This document shows positions 9,053 through 20,778 of a DNA stretch of 64,000 bases, piece after piece. The position numbers and the translations under genes were made by a program. Below the pieces are notes generated by a model that was not told where the DNA came from, did not search any database, and was given only the letters and a program-made list of their open reading frames with translations. Each line of letters begins with the position of its first letter. Within the stretch, counting starts at the first letter, position 1. Origin of the DNA: Syntrophomonadaceae bacterium (lineage in GTDB: Bacteria; Bacillota; Syntrophomonadia; Syntrophomonadales; DTU052); contig JAAYDA010000029.1 in the NCBI GenBank assembly GCA_012729505.1, positions 50,430 through 114,429 of the forward strand, read 5' to 3'.

Positions 9053-10324
9053 CTATAATTTCAACATTCTGGCGCCAATATCCTTGCGATAATGGGCGCC
9101 TGCAAAATCAATATGGTGAATCTCCCCATAGACCTTATCGATGGCCTGGGCAATAGTCTCCCCTTTGCAAACTACACTGAGGACTCGGCCCCCATCAGTC
9201 ACCACCTGGGAACCAATCCGCCGGGTGCCTCCATGAAACACCATGGTGTCCGGGCCCACGTCATTAAGTCCGGTGATAACCCGGCCGGTTTCGTACTCCC
9301 CGGGATATCCCTCCGCTGCCATGACCACACACACACACACTCCTGATTCAAAGGCCATCGGGATATTATTGAGAGTTCCGTCCGCAACCGCTTCCGTCAT
9401 GGCCAGGAAATCACTGTCCAGCATAGGAAGAACCACTTGTGTCTCCGGGTCGCCCCAACGCACATTGAACTCCAGCACCTGCGGTCCCTTGGCAGTTAAC
9501 ATCAACCCGAGAAAAAGCACCCCCTTATAGGGACGCCCCTCAGAAGCCATAGCTTTTACAATCGGCTGCAATATTTCTTCCATCACCCGTTGGTGTATCT
9601 CCGGAGTATAAAACCCGGGGGAGGAATAAGCCCCCATCCCACCGGTATTAGGACCCTGATCACCATCAAATATCCGTTTATGGTCTTGAGCGGCCACCAA
9701 TGGGACTACGTTCTTTCCGTCACACAAGGCAAAGACACTAACCTCTTCACCCTCCAAACATTCCTCTACCACCACTTCCAAGCCTGCACTGCCAAAAGCC
9801 TTATCCACCAGCATATTCTCCAGAGCACTCAGGGCCGTCTCTTCATCCTGGGCTACTACAACACCTTTACCCGCTGCCAAGCCATCTACCTTGACCACTA
9901 TAGGCGCTCTCCGCTCCCGTACAAAAGCTTTGGCCTCTTCCACATCAGTAAAAGAAGCAAAATCTGCTGAAGGAATGCCATATTTTTTCATAAGATTTTT
10001 GGAGAATACTTTGCTGCCCTCCAAAATAGCCGCATTTTTCCGGGGCCCAAATATTTTAAGACCTTGGGCTTCAAAAGCATCCACAATCCCGGCCATAAGA
10101 GGAACCTCCGGCCCGACTATAGTCAAATCAATCTCTTGTTCTTTAGCCAATTCAATCAGTCTTTCAGTATCGTTAACACTAATATCAAAGCACTCTGCTA
10201 ATTCAGCCATTCCGGCATTGCCCGGGGCGGCCAAAATCCGTCCTATCCCATCACTTTGGCTTAGCTTCCATATTATAGCATGTTCTCTGGCACCCCGCCC
10301 AATTACCAGTACGTTTTTCCCCAC
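9053..10324 (-). CDS. purD: Phosphoribosylamine-glycine ligase (GAR synthetase)
   Basis: ATP-grasp enzyme that joins glycine to phosphoribosylamine, purine step 2. The 423 residues are full length. The N-terminal VLVIGRGAREHAI stretch and the ATP-grasp sequence DGDQGPNTGGMGAYSS are characteristic. GTG 10324 is the start, after AAGGAGGGTTTAGCG. It is the last gene of the pur series. Confidence 0.95.
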   Translation of the reverse strand: MGKNVLVIGRGAREHAIIWKLSQSDGIGRILAAPGNAGMAELAECFDISVNDTERLIELAKEQEIDLTIVGPEVPLMAGIVDAFEAQGLKIFGPRKNAAILEGSKVFSKNLMKKYGIPSADFASFTDVEEAKAFVRERRAPIVVKVDGLAAGKGVVVAQDEETALSALENMLVDKAFGSAGLEVVVEECLEGEEVSVFALCDGKNVVPLVAAQDHKRIFDGDQGPNTGGMGAYSSPGFYTPEIHQRVMEEILQPIVKAMASEGRPYKGVLFLGLMLTAKGPQVLEFNVRWGDPETQVVLPMLDSDFLAMTEAVADGTLNNIPMAFESGVCVCVVMAAEGYPGEYETGRVITGLNDVGPDTMVFHGGTRRIGSQVVTDGGRVLSVVCKGETIAQAIDKVYGEIHHIDFAGAHYRKDIGARMLKL

Positions 10325-10420
10325 CGCTAAACCCTCCTTATATCACTAAAGGGTGCCGCCTGCTCCATTAACCAGCCTGGATTTCAGCAGCAACACCAAA
10401 AACCTGACCCTGTTTACGGA

Positions 10421-11944
10421 TTAATGACGAAAATGGCGAATCTCCGTAAATACCATGGCTATCCCCAGACGATCACATTCATCAATGCTTTCCTGATCAC
10501 GTATCGATCCACCCGTCTGGACTATGGCAGAAATTCCGAATTGTCCTGCCAATTCCACTGTATCTTTAAAAGGGAAGAAAGCATCAGAGGCTAATACAGC
10601 TCCCTTACTTCTGTCCCCAGCTTGTTCCAAAGCTATTTTTGCCGAGCCCACCCGGTTCATCTGGCCGGCCCCTACACCCAGAGTGGTATTATCCCGGGTT
10701 ACAACAATGGCATTAGACTTGACGTGCTTGACTACCTTCCACGCAAAGGCCAGTTCAGCCAATTCCTGAGCAGTAGGCTGCTTTTTAGTAACCACCTTTA
10801 GCTCAGCCGCATCCAGTGAAGCTCCGTCAATATCCTGGATTACTATACCGCCTTCAACACTTTTTATCTGCAATCCCGCCGAAGGCTTCATATCCAACTC
10901 CAGCACCCGCAAATTCTTTTTAGCTTGAAATGCCGCCAAGGCCTCATCGTCATATCCCGGGGCAATAATAACCTCCATAAAAGGCTCAGCTGCCTTTGTG
11001 GCCGTTTTTACATCCACATGACGATTGAAAGCAATTATACCCCCGTAAGCTGATACCGGATCGGCGCCGAAGGCCCGTATATATGCTTCTTCCAAATCTT
11101 TGCCGATAGCAGCTCCACAAGGATTAGTGTGCTTGATGATGACACAGGCCGGTTCCTGAAATTCACGCACCAGGGCGAAGGCCGCCTCCGCATCAATTAC
11201 ATTGTTGTAAGACAGTTCTTTTCCATTCAGCTGTTTGGCCATTGGCAAACCACCCGTTGCCAATGCCTGGCGGTAAAAGGCAGCTTCCTGATGGGGATTC
11301 TCTCCATAACGCATATCCTGAACCTTCTCTCCGCCCCAAATCAGAACATCAGGAAACTTCTCTCCCCGTAACCCACCCAAGTACTGATTAATCATGGAAT
11401 CATACAAAGCTGTATGGGCAAAGGCCTCTTTGGCCAGTTTTAATCGGAATTCCCGGCTGACCCCACTTCCGGATTCCAGCTCAGTCAGGATCATATTATA
11501 ATCCTGATGGCTTACCACCACCAGTACATCCTGATAGTTCTTGGCTGCCGAACGAATCATGGCAGGTCCGCCGATATCAATGTTTTCAATGGCCTCTTCC
11601 AGAGTTGTTCCCGGTTTCTGAATTGTTTCCCGAAAGGGATAAAGGTTGACCACCACCATATCTATAGGCTCAATTTCGTTTTCCGACAGCTGGCGCAAAT
11701 GATCAGGGATTCGGCGAGCCAAAATCCCCCCATGTATTTTAGGATGCAGTGTTTTGACTCTTCCGTCTAAAATCTCCGGGAAACCAGTGACTCCAGCAAC
11801 TTGAGTCACTTTCACGCCCGATTTATTCAGCAGATCATAGGTGCCTCCGGTAGAGATCATATCCCACCCCAGAGCTTCAAGTCCCCGGGCAAACTCCACC
11901 ACTCCAGCTTTGTTCGAAACACTTATCAGCGCCCTTTTTCCCAT
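10421..11944 (-). CDS. purH: AICAR transformylase / IMP cyclohydrolase
   Basis: Bifunctional enzyme for the last two steps to IMP. The N-terminal IMP cyclohydrolase half starts [16 protein letters not shown] and contains [10 protein letters not shown]. The C-terminal transformylase half contains [10 protein letters not shown] and SDAFFPF. The length, 507 residues, is normal. ATG 11944 follows GAGGAGGAAAATTAAC and is one base from the purN stop. It also consumes AICAR released by the histidine pathway. Confidence 0.96.
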   Translation of the reverse strand: MGKRALISVSNKAGVVEFARGLEALGWDMISTGGTYDLLNKSGVKVTQVAGVTGFPEILDGRVKTLHPKIHGGILARRIPDHLRQLSENEIEPIDMVVVNLYPFRETIQKPGTTLEEAIENIDIGGPAMIRSAAKNYQDVLVVVSHQDYNMILTELESGSGVSREFRLKLAKEAFAHTALYDSMINQYLGGLRGEKFPDVLIWGGEKVQDMRYGENPHQEAAFYRQALATGGLPMAKQLNGKELSYNNVIDAEAAFALVREFQEPACVIIKHTNPCGAAIGKDLEEAYIRAFGADPVSAYGGIIAFNRHVDVKTATKAAEPFMEVIIAPGYDDEALAAFQAKKNLRVLELDMKPSAGLQIKSVEGGIVIQDIDGASLDAAELKVVTKKQPTAQELAELAFAWKVVKHVKSNAIVVTRDNTTLGVGAGQMNRVGSAKIALEQAGDRSKGAVLASDAFFPFKDTVELAGQFGISAIVQTGGSIRDQESIDECDRLGIAMVFTEIRHFRH

Positions 11945-11945
11945 G

Positions 11946-12578
11946 TTAATTTTCCTCCTCTGCTAATATAGTAACTCGTCTTCCTTCAACAGCAACGCGT
12001 CCCTGGGCTATTAATTTAACTGCCTGGGGAAGCAAGATATGTTCCTCACGCAAAATTCTTTCCGCCAGCGAGTCTTCATCATCCTCCGGCAATACCGGCA
12101 CTGTCTGCTGGAGAATAATCGGTCCCGTATCAACTCCCAGGTCAACAAAATGAACGGTGCACCCGCTAAATCTTACTCCATACTCTATTGCCTGCCGATG
12201 GGCATGTAATCCGGAAAAAGACGGCAGCAAAGCAGGATGAATGTTGATGACTCGCAATGGGAACTTATTTATAAAAGTATCTCCTAAAATTCCCATATAA
12301 CCTGCCAATACCACCAGTTCCACTCCATACTCCACACAAACCCTAGCCAACTCCTGTTCATAGGCCTGCCGGCCGGCGAATTGCCCCGGGTTTATATAGC
12401 AGCTTTCGATGCCTCGGGCAGCGGCCTTTTCCAATACCGGTGCCTGGGGCTTGTCAGCAATAACCACCTTAATAACCGCCGGTACTGCACCAGCCTCGAT
12501 GCTCTCCTGCAATGCTTCAAAATTGGATCCCCGGCCCGAGGCCAGCACTCCCAGTTTAAGCGGCATAATCCTGGTCAT
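11946..12578 (-). CDS. purN: Phosphoribosylglycinamide formyltransferase
   Basis: Transfers a formyl group from 10-formyl-THF to GAR, purine step 3. The 210 residues begin with the family motif [15 protein letters not shown] and include the folate-site stretch [12 protein letters not shown] with the catalytic His and the later Asp (VDLGVDTGP). ATG 12578 follows GGAG with eight bases between. It is one base from purH. Confidence 0.95.
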   Translation of the reverse strand: MTRIMPLKLGVLASGRGSNFEALQESIEAGAVPAVIKVVIADKPQAPVLEKAAARGIESCYINPGQFAGRQAYEQELARVCVEYGVELVVLAGYMGILGDTFINKFPLRVINIHPALLPSFSGLHAHRQAIEYGVRFSGCTVHFVDLGVDTGPIILQQTVPVLPEDDEDSLAERILREEHILLPQAVKLIAQGRVAVEGRRVTILAEEEN

Positions 12579-12602
12579 AACACTTTCTCCTTGCTGTTCA
12601 AA

Positions 12603-13640
12603 CTACTCCAACACAATCCCCCGGTCCCCCACAGCCATCTCACCGATAACCCAGGGATTCTCCCCTGCTGCCCGCAATTCCGCCAGGGCCGCCTCCGCCT
12701 CTTCCGGGCTAACTACTACTATAAAACCAATCCCCATATTGAAAGTTCGATACATCTCCCCGGTCTCAACCTGACCCAGCTCCGCCAGCAGCTTAAAAAT
12801 GGCGGGAGATGTCCAACTGGAGGTCTTGATTCTTCCTTCCAATCCAGATGGAAGCACCCGACTGAGATTACCGGGAATACCTCCTCCGGTTATGTGAGCC
12901 ATTGCCTTGATTTCCACACAGTTCATAAGATGCATAATGCTATTCACATAAATCCGGGTAGGGGTAAGCAGCTCTGACCCCACACTCCTCCCCAAAGCCT
13001 CCGGCACCTGATCCGGGCCATACCCGGCTCGTTCAAACACTATTTTCCGCGCCAGAGAATACCCATTCGAATGAAGGCCAGACGAAGCCAAACCGATGAT
13101 CATATCGCCGGCTTGAGTGTTTTTACCATTAATTATCTCATCCTGATTAGCCACTCCTACGGCAAACCCGGCCAGATCGTATTCGTCATTCCCATAAAAG
13201 TCAGGCATCTCCGCCGTTTCACCACCAATGAGAGCACAGCCGGCCTGACGGCATCCCTCCGCCACACCTTTGACAATATCAGCTACCCGTTCAGGCACCA
13301 GCCGGCCTACTGCCAGGTAATCCAGGAAAAACAGCGGCTCAGCTCCATAAACCAGAATATCATTGACACACATAGCCACCAGATCAATGCCGATAGTATC
13401 GTGAATACCCGTTATCTGAGCCACCTTCAGCTTAGTCCCGACTCCATCCGTCCCGGATAACAGCACCGGTTGGGGATACCGCTCCAGATCCAGCTTGAAC
13501 AGTCCTGCAAAACCGCCTATTTCCGATACCACCTCCGGCCTTCTGGTCCCCTTGATCAAAGAGGAAATCAGGCCTACCGCCCGATCAGCCTCTTCAATAT
13601 CAACCCCCGCCTGGCGGTAACTCATCTTCTGACTGGTCAC
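12603..13640 (-). CDS. purM: Phosphoribosylformylglycinamidine cyclo-ligase (AIR synthetase)
   Basis: Closes the imidazole ring using ATP. About 345 residues, with LIGGETAEMPDFY and a C-terminal glycine-rich ITGGGIPGNL characteristic of PurM. I chose GTG 13640 over ATG 13646. AGGAGG is six bases before this GTG, while it directly abuts the ATG. The GTG overlaps the purF stop codon (TAGTG), which gives translational coupling. Confidence 0.94.
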   Translation of the reverse strand: MTSQKMSYRQAGVDIEEADRAVGLISSLIKGTRRPEVVSEIGGFAGLFKLDLERYPQPVLLSGTDGVGTKLKVAQITGIHDTIGIDLVAMCVNDILVYGAEPLFFLDYLAVGRLVPERVADIVKGVAEGCRQAGCALIGGETAEMPDFYGNDEYDLAGFAVGVANQDEIINGKNTQAGDMIIGLASSGLHSNGYSLARKIVFERAGYGPDQVPEALGRSVGSELLTPTRIYVNSIMHLMNCVEIKAMAHITGGGIPGNLSRVLPSGLEGRIKTSSWTSPAIFKLLAELGQVETGEMYRTFNMGIGFIVVVSPEEAEAALAELRAAGENPWVIGEMAVGDRGIVLE

Positions 13641-15079
13641 TAACATCCTCCTCTCAGATGCTGCAGCTTTTCATGGTTCATATAGGCAGATTCTTCAATT
13701 GGAATCGGATAAGAGCCATCAAAGCAAGCCGCACAAAACGAAGCCGCATCACCCTTCATTGACTTATAAAGCCCCTCCATTGAAAGGTAATGGAGGCTGT
13801 CCGCCCCGATAAACTTGCGGACTCCTTCAACATCCATCTGGGCCGCAATCAACTCATCCCGGTGAGATGTATCTATTCCATAATAACAGGATTGTATGGT
13901 TGGAGGTGAAGCCACCGCCATATGAACCTTAGCCGCCCCCGCCTCCCTCAGCATATTTACGATTTGCTTGCTGGTGGTGCCTCGTACGATGGAATCATCC
14001 ACCATGATCACCCTTTTGCCATTTACCGCCTCAACCACCGGATTTAATTTAAGTCTGACCCCCAGATCACGCATCTTCTGAGTAGGCTGAATAAAAGTCC
14101 GCCCAATGTAGCGGTTCTTTATTAAGCCCTCCTCATATCTGATTCCCGACTCCTCCGCATAACCCAAAGCTGCCGACGTTCCCGAATCCGGAACCGCAAT
14201 GACAATGTCAGCGTCCAAGTTAGTTTCCCGGGCCAGCTGCTTCCCAATCAATCGCCGGTAGCGATTGACGTTAATACCATCAATAACACTGTCAGGCCGG
14301 GCAAGATAAATATATTCAAAAATACAATGAGCCGTCCGTTCAGTCGCCAGAGTGTTAATGGAGTTTACCCCATCTTTGTCGATTACCACCACTTCTCCCG
14401 GTCGGATATCCCGTACAAACTTGGCCCCTACCGTGTCCAGAGCGCACGACTCCGATGCCAGAAAATGATTATCACCCGAAGCCCCCAGACACAAAGGCCG
14501 GATAGCCATAGGATCACGCATTCCAATCAACTTGTCTTCAGTCATCACTACCAAAGAGTAGGCCCCCTTGATATCCAGCATGCATTTGACCAGGGCATCC
14601 TCCAAACGGTCCTGGCCGTAACGGGCAATGAGATTTACTATGATTTCAGTATCGGAAGTGGATTGAAAAACTGATCCAAAGGTTGCCAGCTGATTACGCA
14701 GCTGAACCGCATTGACCAGATTTCCATTGTGGGCCAGGGCCACCATCCCCCTCAAATAACGAAAAACCAGAGGCTGTGCATTTATCACGTGACTGGAGCC
14801 GGTGGTTGAATAACGCACATGGCCAACGGCAATGTTCCCCATTAAACCTTGAACCAGTTCCGGAGTAAATACCTCGGAAACCAACCCCATCCCTTTATAA
14901 AGATTGATCTCCCGGCCGTCACTCACTGCTATCCCCGCACTTTCCTGACCACGATGCTGCAGAGCATACATCCCATAATAGGTATCCCGGGCCGCCTCAT
15001 TGGAAATAGCGGAATTTCTCAAAAATACCCCAAAAACTCCACATTCATCACGCCAACCCTTTTTCAATCCATTTGGCAT
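13640..15079 (-). CDS. purF: Amidophosphoribosyltransferase
   Basis: Commits PRPP to purine synthesis by replacing its pyrophosphate with ammonia from glutamine. The 479 residues start with a short propeptide before the predicted N-terminal nucleophile Cys13 (DECGVFGV). The PRPP loop is [15 protein letters not shown] CxxC ([12 protein letters not shown]) near the C-terminus plus an upstream Cys (AHCIFEY) matches the iron-sulphur type known from Bacillus subtilis. The start overlaps the end of purL by 16 bases. Confidence 0.96.
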   Translation of the reverse strand: MPNGLKKGWRDECGVFGVFLRNSAISNEAARDTYYGMYALQHRGQESAGIAVSDGREINLYKGMGLVSEVFTPELVQGLMGNIAVGHVRYSTTGSSHVINAQPLVFRYLRGMVALAHNGNLVNAVQLRNQLATFGSVFQSTSDTEIIVNLIARYGQDRLEDALVKCMLDIKGAYSLVVMTEDKLIGMRDPMAIRPLCLGASGDNHFLASESCALDTVGAKFVRDIRPGEVVVIDKDGVNSINTLATERTAHCIFEYIYLARPDSVIDGINVNRYRRLIGKQLARETNLDADIVIAVPDSGTSAALGYAEESGIRYEEGLIKNRYIGRTFIQPTQKMRDLGVRLKLNPVVEAVNGKRVIMVDDSIVRGTTSKQIVNMLREAGAAKVHMAVASPPTIQSCYYGIDTSHRDELIAAQMDVEGVRKFIGADSLHYLSMEGLYKSMKGDAASFCAACFDGSYPIPIEESAYMNHEKLQHLRGGC

Positions 15080-17277
15080 TCAATTGCCCTCCCCCATATA
15101 GATGCTAACTTGCCAATTTCCTGTCGTATTATTACCTGGTCATCAACTGCCATTTCCAAGTACTGTCCAACCACTTTGCCAATAACAGTTACCGGAACAT
15201 TAAGCTCTTTTCCTTTGGCGCTGATCCCGTCCAGATCCTGGGGAGAAGCACTCACCACCACCCGGGATGGAGCTTCGCCAAAAACTACCCCATCACATCT
15301 TTGCCCAGGTTCCAAAGCCAGCTTCACTTCAGCCCCAATATTCCCCTTAATAGCAGACTCGGCCAAACATACTGCCAGGCCGCCCTCAGAAATATCATGA
15401 CATGATTTCAATAGCCCCTTCTCATTCAGACTCAGGATCAGCTCAATCAGCTTGGCCTCATCAGCAGGGTCAATATCCGGAACGGCGCCGGACTCCACCC
15501 CATGAGCCAGGCAGAGGTATTCACTTCCTCCTATATCATCACGAACTTCCCCCAGAAGCAATATATAGTCGCCGGGATCTTGAAAAGCCATTTCCAGGCG
15601 TTTAGACACATCGGTCAACAATCCTGCCATGCCTACTACCGGTGTAGGATAAATAGCCTTCCCGCCCCTGGTTTCATTATATAGGCTTACATTGCCGCTC
15701 ACCACCGGAGTCTGCAAAACCCTGGCCGCTTCCGCCATGCCTCGCACCGCCTGATCCATCTGCCAATATACATCCGGTTTTTCCGGACTGCCAAAATTCA
15801 GGCAATTGGTAATAGCCAGAGGCCGGGCACCGCTGCAGGCCAGATTGCGAGCCCCTTCACATACTGCCCACATGCCGCCTTTATACGGATCCAGATAACA
15901 GATTCGGCTGTTACAGTCTACAGTCACCGCAACACCCTTATTGGTTCCCTTGATTCTCAATACCGCAGCATCCCCGTTACCCGGAACCACCACCGTATTA
16001 GTCATGATCTGATGATCATACTGCTGATAAATCCATTTTTTACTGGCAATAGACGGGACATTAAGGAGATCACACAAGGTATTGTTGTAATCCAATTCGT
16101 GAGGAATCGATTCCAGATCAAAAAGCCTGGCCCGAGTATAGTAATCAGGCACCCTGCTTTCCCGATGATATACCGGACACATATCAGTCAGAGCCTTCAC
16201 TAATACTTCACCGACTATCTGGTCCCCCTCCTGAATCGTAAACATTCCATTGTCAGTAATGTGCCCAATTATGGAAGCATCAAGGCCCCATTTGTCAAAA
16301 ATCTCTTGAATCCGGTCAGCCGCACCTTCCCGGGGAATGATAAGCATCCTTTCCTGAGACTCCGACAACATGACTTCATAGGGAGTCATACCCTCTTCAC
16401 GGCGCAGGACCTTTTCCACATCAATTACCACACCGCATCCGCCTTTACTGGCAGTCTCCGCCACCGAGCTGGTCAGCCCCGCCGCACCCAAATCCTGCAT
16501 GCCCGCCACCAGATCCTCATTGATCAGCTCCAGACATGCCTCCATTAAAAGCTTTTCCATGAAAGGGTCCCCCACCTGAACAGCCGGACGGCGAGATTCA
16601 GATTCCGCCGAAAGCTCCTCTGAAGCAAAGGTAGCCCCATGAATGCCATCCCGGCCCGTTTTCGCCCCTACCAGCAACAGAGGCTTACCCACCTCACCGG
16701 CAATGGCCCGAATCACCTCGGCGGTGTTAACCAAACCCACACACATGGCATTAACCAGTGGATTTCCTTCATAACTGGGATGAAAATAAACCTCACCCGC
16801 TACCGTGGGTATTCCCAGACAGTTGCCGTAATCACCAATTCCCGCTACTACACCTCTCACCAGATACCGGTTTCTTTCATTGTCCAGGGTTCCAAATCTC
16901 AAAGAGTTGAGGAGAGCAATGGGCCTGGCACCCATGGTAAAAATATCTCGAACAATTCCGCCAACTCCCGTAGCAGCCCCTTGATAAGGCTCAATGGCCG
17001 AAGGATGATTGTGGCTTTCTATTTTAAAAACCAGAGCCTGGCCATCTCCAATATCCACCACCCCCGCATTCTCCCCCGGCCCTTCTATTACCCGGGGTCC
17101 ATCGGTAGGAAAAAGCTTCAGCAGCGGACGCGAATTTTTGTAGCCGCAATGCTCCGACCACATAACCGCAAACAACCCCAACTCCACCCGGTTAGGCTCT
17201 CTGCCCATTATCTTCAGCACCATATCATACTCGCTGTCAGTCAAACCCATTTCCCGCCAGGGTTTACGTGGGGTCAT
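15064..17277 (-). CDS. purL: FGAM synthase subunit PurL (small type)
   Basis: ATP-dependent amidation of FGAR, working as a complex with PurQ (glutaminase) and PurS. At 737 residues it is the small, Gram-positive type, without fused PurS or PurQ domains. [15 protein letters not shown] and the glycine-rich ATP-site segments ([12 protein letters not shown]) are visible. The start overlaps the purQ stop (ATGA), and the gene order S-Q-L matches the complex. Confidence 0.96.
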   Translation of the reverse strand: MTPRKPWREMGLTDSEYDMVLKIMGREPNRVELGLFAVMWSEHCGYKNSRPLLKLFPTDGPRVIEGPGENAGVVDIGDGQALVFKIESHNHPSAIEPYQGAATGVGGIVRDIFTMGARPIALLNSLRFGTLDNERNRYLVRGVVAGIGDYGNCLGIPTVAGEVYFHPSYEGNPLVNAMCVGLVNTAEVIRAIAGEVGKPLLLVGAKTGRDGIHGATFASEELSAESESRRPAVQVGDPFMEKLLMEACLELINEDLVAGMQDLGAAGLTSSVAETASKGGCGVVIDVEKVLRREEGMTPYEVMLSESQERMLIIPREGAADRIQEIFDKWGLDASIIGHITDNGMFTIQEGDQIVGEVLVKALTDMCPVYHRESRVPDYYTRARLFDLESIPHELDYNNTLCDLLNVPSIASKKWIYQQYDHQIMTNTVVVPGNGDAAVLRIKGTNKGVAVTVDCNSRICYLDPYKGGMWAVCEGARNLACSGARPLAITNCLNFGSPEKPDVYWQMDQAVRGMAEAARVLQTPVVSGNVSLYNETRGGKAIYPTPVVGMAGLLTDVSKRLEMAFQDPGDYILLLGEVRDDIGGSEYLCLAHGVESGAVPDIDPADEAKLIELILSLNEKGLLKSCHDISEGGLAVCLAESAIKGNIGAEVKLALEPGQRCDGVVFGEAPSRVVVSASPQDLDGISAKGKELNVPVTVIGKVVGQYLEMAVDDQVIIRQEIGKLASIWGRAIECQMD

Positions 17278-17975
17278 CCTAATCCCTCCTTGAAAGACTT
17301 GAGCATAGAAGCAAATATCCTGGCTCCATCTTCTCCTCCCAGAATACCTTCAGAAAACCTTTCCGGATGAGGCATCATGCCCAATACATTGCGCTCCCGA
17401 TTCAGAATGCCCGCCACATTACCCCGGGAGCCGTTAGGGTTAGCTCCGGGTGTTTCTAACCCGTCTTTATTACAATAAGTAAATGCGATCTGATCAAAAT
17501 CCAGCAACTCCTGGTAAGTAACGTCATCACAATAATAATTACCCTCTCCATGGGCTATGGGCAGAGCAATAACCTCATCAGCTTCAAAACCCCCAGTAAA
17601 AGCAGATTGATCAGTTTTTACCTTAAGATTAACCGGAAGACAACTGAACCGCAGACTATTATTTCTTAACATAGCCCCCGGCAGAAGTCCTGCCTCCAGA
17701 AGGATTTGAAAACCGTTGCATATTCCAATCACCAATCCGCCCCGATCAGCAAAATCACTCACACTCTGCATTATGGGAGAGAAGCGGGCAATCGCACCCG
17801 TTCGCAAATAATCTCCGTAAGAAAAGCCCCCCGGTAGGATAAGTCCATCAAACCCCTTAATTTCAGTCTCCTTATGCCATATAAATTCCACCGGTGCCTT
17901 CAAAACCTGGTCAATCACATAATAGCAATCGGCGTCACAATTGGAGCCCGGAAATACTACTACCCCGAATCTCAT
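17274..17975 (-). CDS. purQ: FGAM synthase glutaminase subunit
   Basis: Class I glutamine amidotransferase delivering ammonia to PurL. The 233 residues hold the nucleophile elbow [11 protein letters not shown] and the His/Glu pair in [10 protein letters not shown]. It opens with [16 protein letters not shown], typical of PurQ. It overlaps both purS and purL by four bases. Confidence 0.95.
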   Translation of the reverse strand: MRFGVVVFPGSNCDADCYYVIDQVLKAPVEFIWHKETEIKGFDGLILPGGFSYGDYLRTGAIARFSPIMQSVSDFADRGGLVIGICNGFQILLEAGLLPGAMLRNNSLRFSCLPVNLKVKTDQSAFTGGFEADEVIALPIAHGEGNYYCDDVTYQELLDFDQIAFTYCNKDGLETPGANPNGSRGNVAGILNRERNVLGMMPHPERFSEGILGGEDGARIFASMLKSFKEGLG

Positions 17976-18226
17976 TGATCATCCTCCACTATCTCAATAT
18001 GAAATTCTTCGATCACCGGATTAGCCAGAAGCTTGCGGCACATTTCATCCAGCCGTTCCTCAGCTTCCTGCCTGGTGGCCCCATCAAGCTTTACCTCAAT
18101 GTATTTTCCCACTCGCACATCCTTTACTTCCGGGTAACCCATAGTGTGCAAGCTCCGTTTAACCGTATCACCCTGGGGATCGAGAACCGCCTTTTTCAAA
18201 GTTACAAACACCTGGCCTGTATACAT
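17972..18226 (-). CDS. purS: FGAM synthase subunit PurS
   Basis: Small bridging subunit needed to assemble PurL with PurQ. The 84-residue protein has the family pattern: [20 protein letters not shown] followed by [13 protein letters not shown]. It starts one base after the purC stop and overlaps purQ, as in Bacillus. Confidence 0.94.
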   Translation of the reverse strand: MYTGQVFVTLKKAVLDPQGDTVKRSLHTMGYPEVKDVRVGKYIEVKLDGATRQEAEERLDEMCRKLLANPVIEEFHIEIVEDDQ

Positions 18227-18937
18227 TTATCTCGCCCCTTTCAGCCGATTTAAGACTTCAATATAAGCTTCCGTTTCACCACCCAAATCCCGTCTAAATC
18301 GATCCTTATCCAGCTTTTCACCGGTTTCGGCATCCCATAGACGGCAGGTATCCGGCGATATTTCGTCGGCCAGGATGATTTGGCCCTTGAACCGGCCAAA
18401 TTCCAATTTGAAATCAACCACCTGGAGATTTGCCTTAGCGAAGAAAGGGACTAAAAACTCATTAATACTAATTGCCAGCTTTCTGATAACAATTAATTCA
18501 TCAGCACCGGCTAAATTCATTGCCAGAACATGATCCTCATTGATCATGGGATCATGCAGCTCATCACATTTATAATAAAGCTCAATCACCCTCTGAGAAA
18601 GGCGAGTCCCCTCATCCAGGCCTAAACGCTTTGACAGGCTGCCCGCCACTATATTGCGCACCACCACTTCGATAGGAATAATCTGAACCAATTTAACCAG
18701 CATATTGCGATCATCGAGACATCTTTCGAAATGAGTAAGGATTCCCGCCTTCTCCAGCTGTTCAAATATCATAGCCGACATAAGATTGTTGATGATCCCT
18801 TTGCTTTCGATAGTACCACGCTTAGTCCCGTCAAAAGCAGTAGCATCATCCTTATACTCGACTATGGCCAGATCAGGTGATTCAGTAGTATAGACCCGCT
18901 TGGCTTTGCCTTCGTATACAAAATCCTTCTTTTCCAT
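18227..18937 (-). CDS. purC: SAICAR synthetase
   Basis: Joins aspartate to CAIR. The 236 residues begin with the diagnostic YEGKAKRVYTT and contain IPIEVVVRNIVAGSL and VDFKLEFGRF. The length is typical of the monofunctional bacterial enzyme. It lies between purB and purS with tight spacing. Confidence 0.96.
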   Translation of the reverse strand: MEKKDFVYEGKAKRVYTTESPDLAIVEYKDDATAFDGTKRGTIESKGIINNLMSAMIFEQLEKAGILTHFERCLDDRNMLVKLVQIIPIEVVVRNIVAGSLSKRLGLDEGTRLSQRVIELYYKCDELHDPMINEDHVLAMNLAGADELIVIRKLAISINEFLVPFFAKANLQVVDFKLEFGRFKGQIILADEISPDTCRLWDAETGEKLDKDRFRRDLGGETEAYIEVLNRLKGAR

Positions 18938-18946
18938 TAAACACCC

Positions 18947-20242
18947 CTATTCCAGGCCACACCGGGCCATAATTAAATCCACATTTTTAGTATGAAGAGC
19001 ATAATCAAACAAGCTTTCTATTTCATCAGGAGAGAGAACCTGACTGATCTGCTGATTCTTTAAGAGCAGCTCTTTAAAAGGTGCCTGAGTATGCCACGAT
19101 TCCATGGCAGTATTCTGCACCAGCCTATAAGCCTCCTCACGCAGGAAGCCCTTATCAATAAGAGCCAGAAGAACCTGCTGGGAAAAGACCAGGCCCAGAG
19201 TAGTATCAATATTAGCCTTCATCCGGTCCGCATTGACCTGCAGCCCCTCCATAATTCCGATAAAACGGTCCAAAATATAATCTAATAATATTGAGCTGTC
19301 GGGAAGAACAATCCTTTCGGCAGAAGAATGGGTAAGATCCCGCTCATGCCACAAGGCCACATTCTCCAGGCCTGCCATGGCATTACTGCGAATTATCCGA
19401 GCAAGTCCCGTAACCCTTTCACTCATCATAGGATTGCGCTTGTGAGGCATGGCAGAAGAACCCTTTTGTCCTGCCCTGAAAGGCTCTTCGACTTCACGAA
19501 TCTCCGTTCTTTGCAGGTTCCTGATCTCAGTAGACATCTTCTCCAGAGAACCCGCCACCAGCGCCAGAGAAGTAAGATATTCGGCATGCCGGTCCCGCTG
19601 AATAATCTGAGTAGAGACTTTACATACCTCCAAACCCAGATGATCACAAACGTATTGTTCAATCCGGGGATCGATATGAGCCAGAGTTCCTACTGCTCCC
19701 GAAATTTTCCCACAGGCCACGGTCTCTCGCGCTCTTTTTATCCTGACAATGCTTCTTTCTATCTCCGTAAACCATTGAGCCATCTTAAGGCCGAAGGTAA
19801 TCGGCTCGGCATGAACCCCGTGAGTCCGTCCCATCATCAGCGTGTACTTGTGCTTTCGAGCCTCATTCGCAATTATACCCGCCAGTTTCTCCAGCCGAAC
19901 CTGGATCAGATCACACGAATCCCGCAGCTGCATAGCCAAGCCCGTATCTAAAATATCCGAGGAAGTCATCCCCATATGAATATACTTGGAATCCTCTCCC
20001 ACATGCTCCGCCACATTGGTAAGAAAGGCAATAACATCATGGCGAACCTCCTCCTCGATTTCCTGGACCCGGTCAATATCAAAAGATGCCCGCGCCTGAA
20101 TATTCTTCAAGGATTCCCGGGGCAAGAGTCCAAGCTCAGCCCAGCCTTCACAAGCCAAAACCTCAATCTTTAGCCAATTCTCCAGCTTGGCCTGCTCCGA
20201 CCAAACCCGTCCCATTTCAGGCAGGGTATAGCGCTCAATCAT
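18947..20242 (-). CDS. purB: Adenylosuccinate lyase
   Basis: Removes fumarate from SAICAR and from adenylosuccinate, so it serves both IMP and AMP synthesis. The 431 residues contain the fumarase/aspartase-superfamily signature GSSAMPHKRNPM and the catalytic region MGMTSSDILDTG. The start overlaps the purE stop (ATGA). Confidence 0.96.
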   Translation of the reverse strand: MIERYTLPEMGRVWSEQAKLENWLKIEVLACEGWAELGLLPRESLKNIQARASFDIDRVQEIEEEVRHDVIAFLTNVAEHVGEDSKYIHMGMTSSDILDTGLAMQLRDSCDLIQVRLEKLAGIIANEARKHKYTLMMGRTHGVHAEPITFGLKMAQWFTEIERSIVRIKRARETVACGKISGAVGTLAHIDPRIEQYVCDHLGLEVCKVSTQIIQRDRHAEYLTSLALVAGSLEKMSTEIRNLQRTEIREVEEPFRAGQKGSSAMPHKRNPMMSERVTGLARIIRSNAMAGLENVALWHERDLTHSSAERIVLPDSSILLDYILDRFIGIMEGLQVNADRMKANIDTTLGLVFSQQVLLALIDKGFLREEAYRLVQNTAMESWHTQAPFKELLLKNQQISQVLSPDEIESLFDYALHTKNVDLIMARCGLE

Positions 20243-20763
20243 TTTTTGCCCCCCTTGTGCAGCATATATCCTTCAAACCCCAGGTCATGCAGCCGCAATC
20301 CCTTTTTCCGCACCTCATTTCCCATATCAAGGCGGAAATCCTTGAGCTTTTGACCCAGCTTATTATCACCCAATGCCAGGATATGTACCGCTAATAACCC
20401 GGCATTAGCCGCACCATTAATAGCGACCGTAGCCACAGGAATACCTTTTGGCATCTGAACCGTGGAATATAAAGCATCCACGCCATTCAAGGGGCCATTC
20501 ATGATGGGCACCCCAATAACCGGAAGAATAGTATGGGATGCCAAAACTCCCGCCAGATGTGCCGCTCCCCCTGCCCCGGCAATGATTACTTTCAGTCCTC
20601 TTTCCTCCGCTTGCTGGGCAAAGGCCGCCGTCTCAACAGGCAATCGATGAGCGGAAAGAATCGCTACTTCGTAGTCAATCCCAAACTTCTGGAGAATATC
20701 CGATGCCCCTTTCATAACCCCCAGATCAGAATCGCTCCCCATTAAAATAGCTACATCGGCCAC
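20239..20763 (-). CDS. purE: N5-carboxyaminoimidazole ribonucleotide mutase, class I PurE
   Basis: Converts N5-CAIR (made by PurK) to CAIR. The 174 residues start ADVAILMGSDSDLGVMKGA and contain ILSAHRLP and GAGGAAHLAGV, the class I PurE motifs. The start is GTG 20763, with AGGA nine bases upstream. It is the first gene of the pur operon. No purK is present in the window. At high CO2 the step can also run from non-enzymatically carboxylated substrate, but here that is only a possibility. Confidence 0.95.
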   Translation of the reverse strand: MADVAILMGSDSDLGVMKGASDILQKFGIDYEVAILSAHRLPVETAAFAQQAEERGLKVIIAGAGGAAHLAGVLASHTILPVIGVPIMNGPLNGVDALYSTVQMPKGIPVATVAINGAANAGLLAVHILALGDNKLGQKLKDFRLDMGNEVRKKGLRLHDLGFEGYMLHKGGKK

Positions 20764-20778
20764 AATACCACTTCCTAG

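Noticed and set aside
16639..17370. 243-codon plus-strand frame opposite purL/purQ
   Set aside because: It is antisense to strongly conserved genes and has no recognisable motif or ribosome site.
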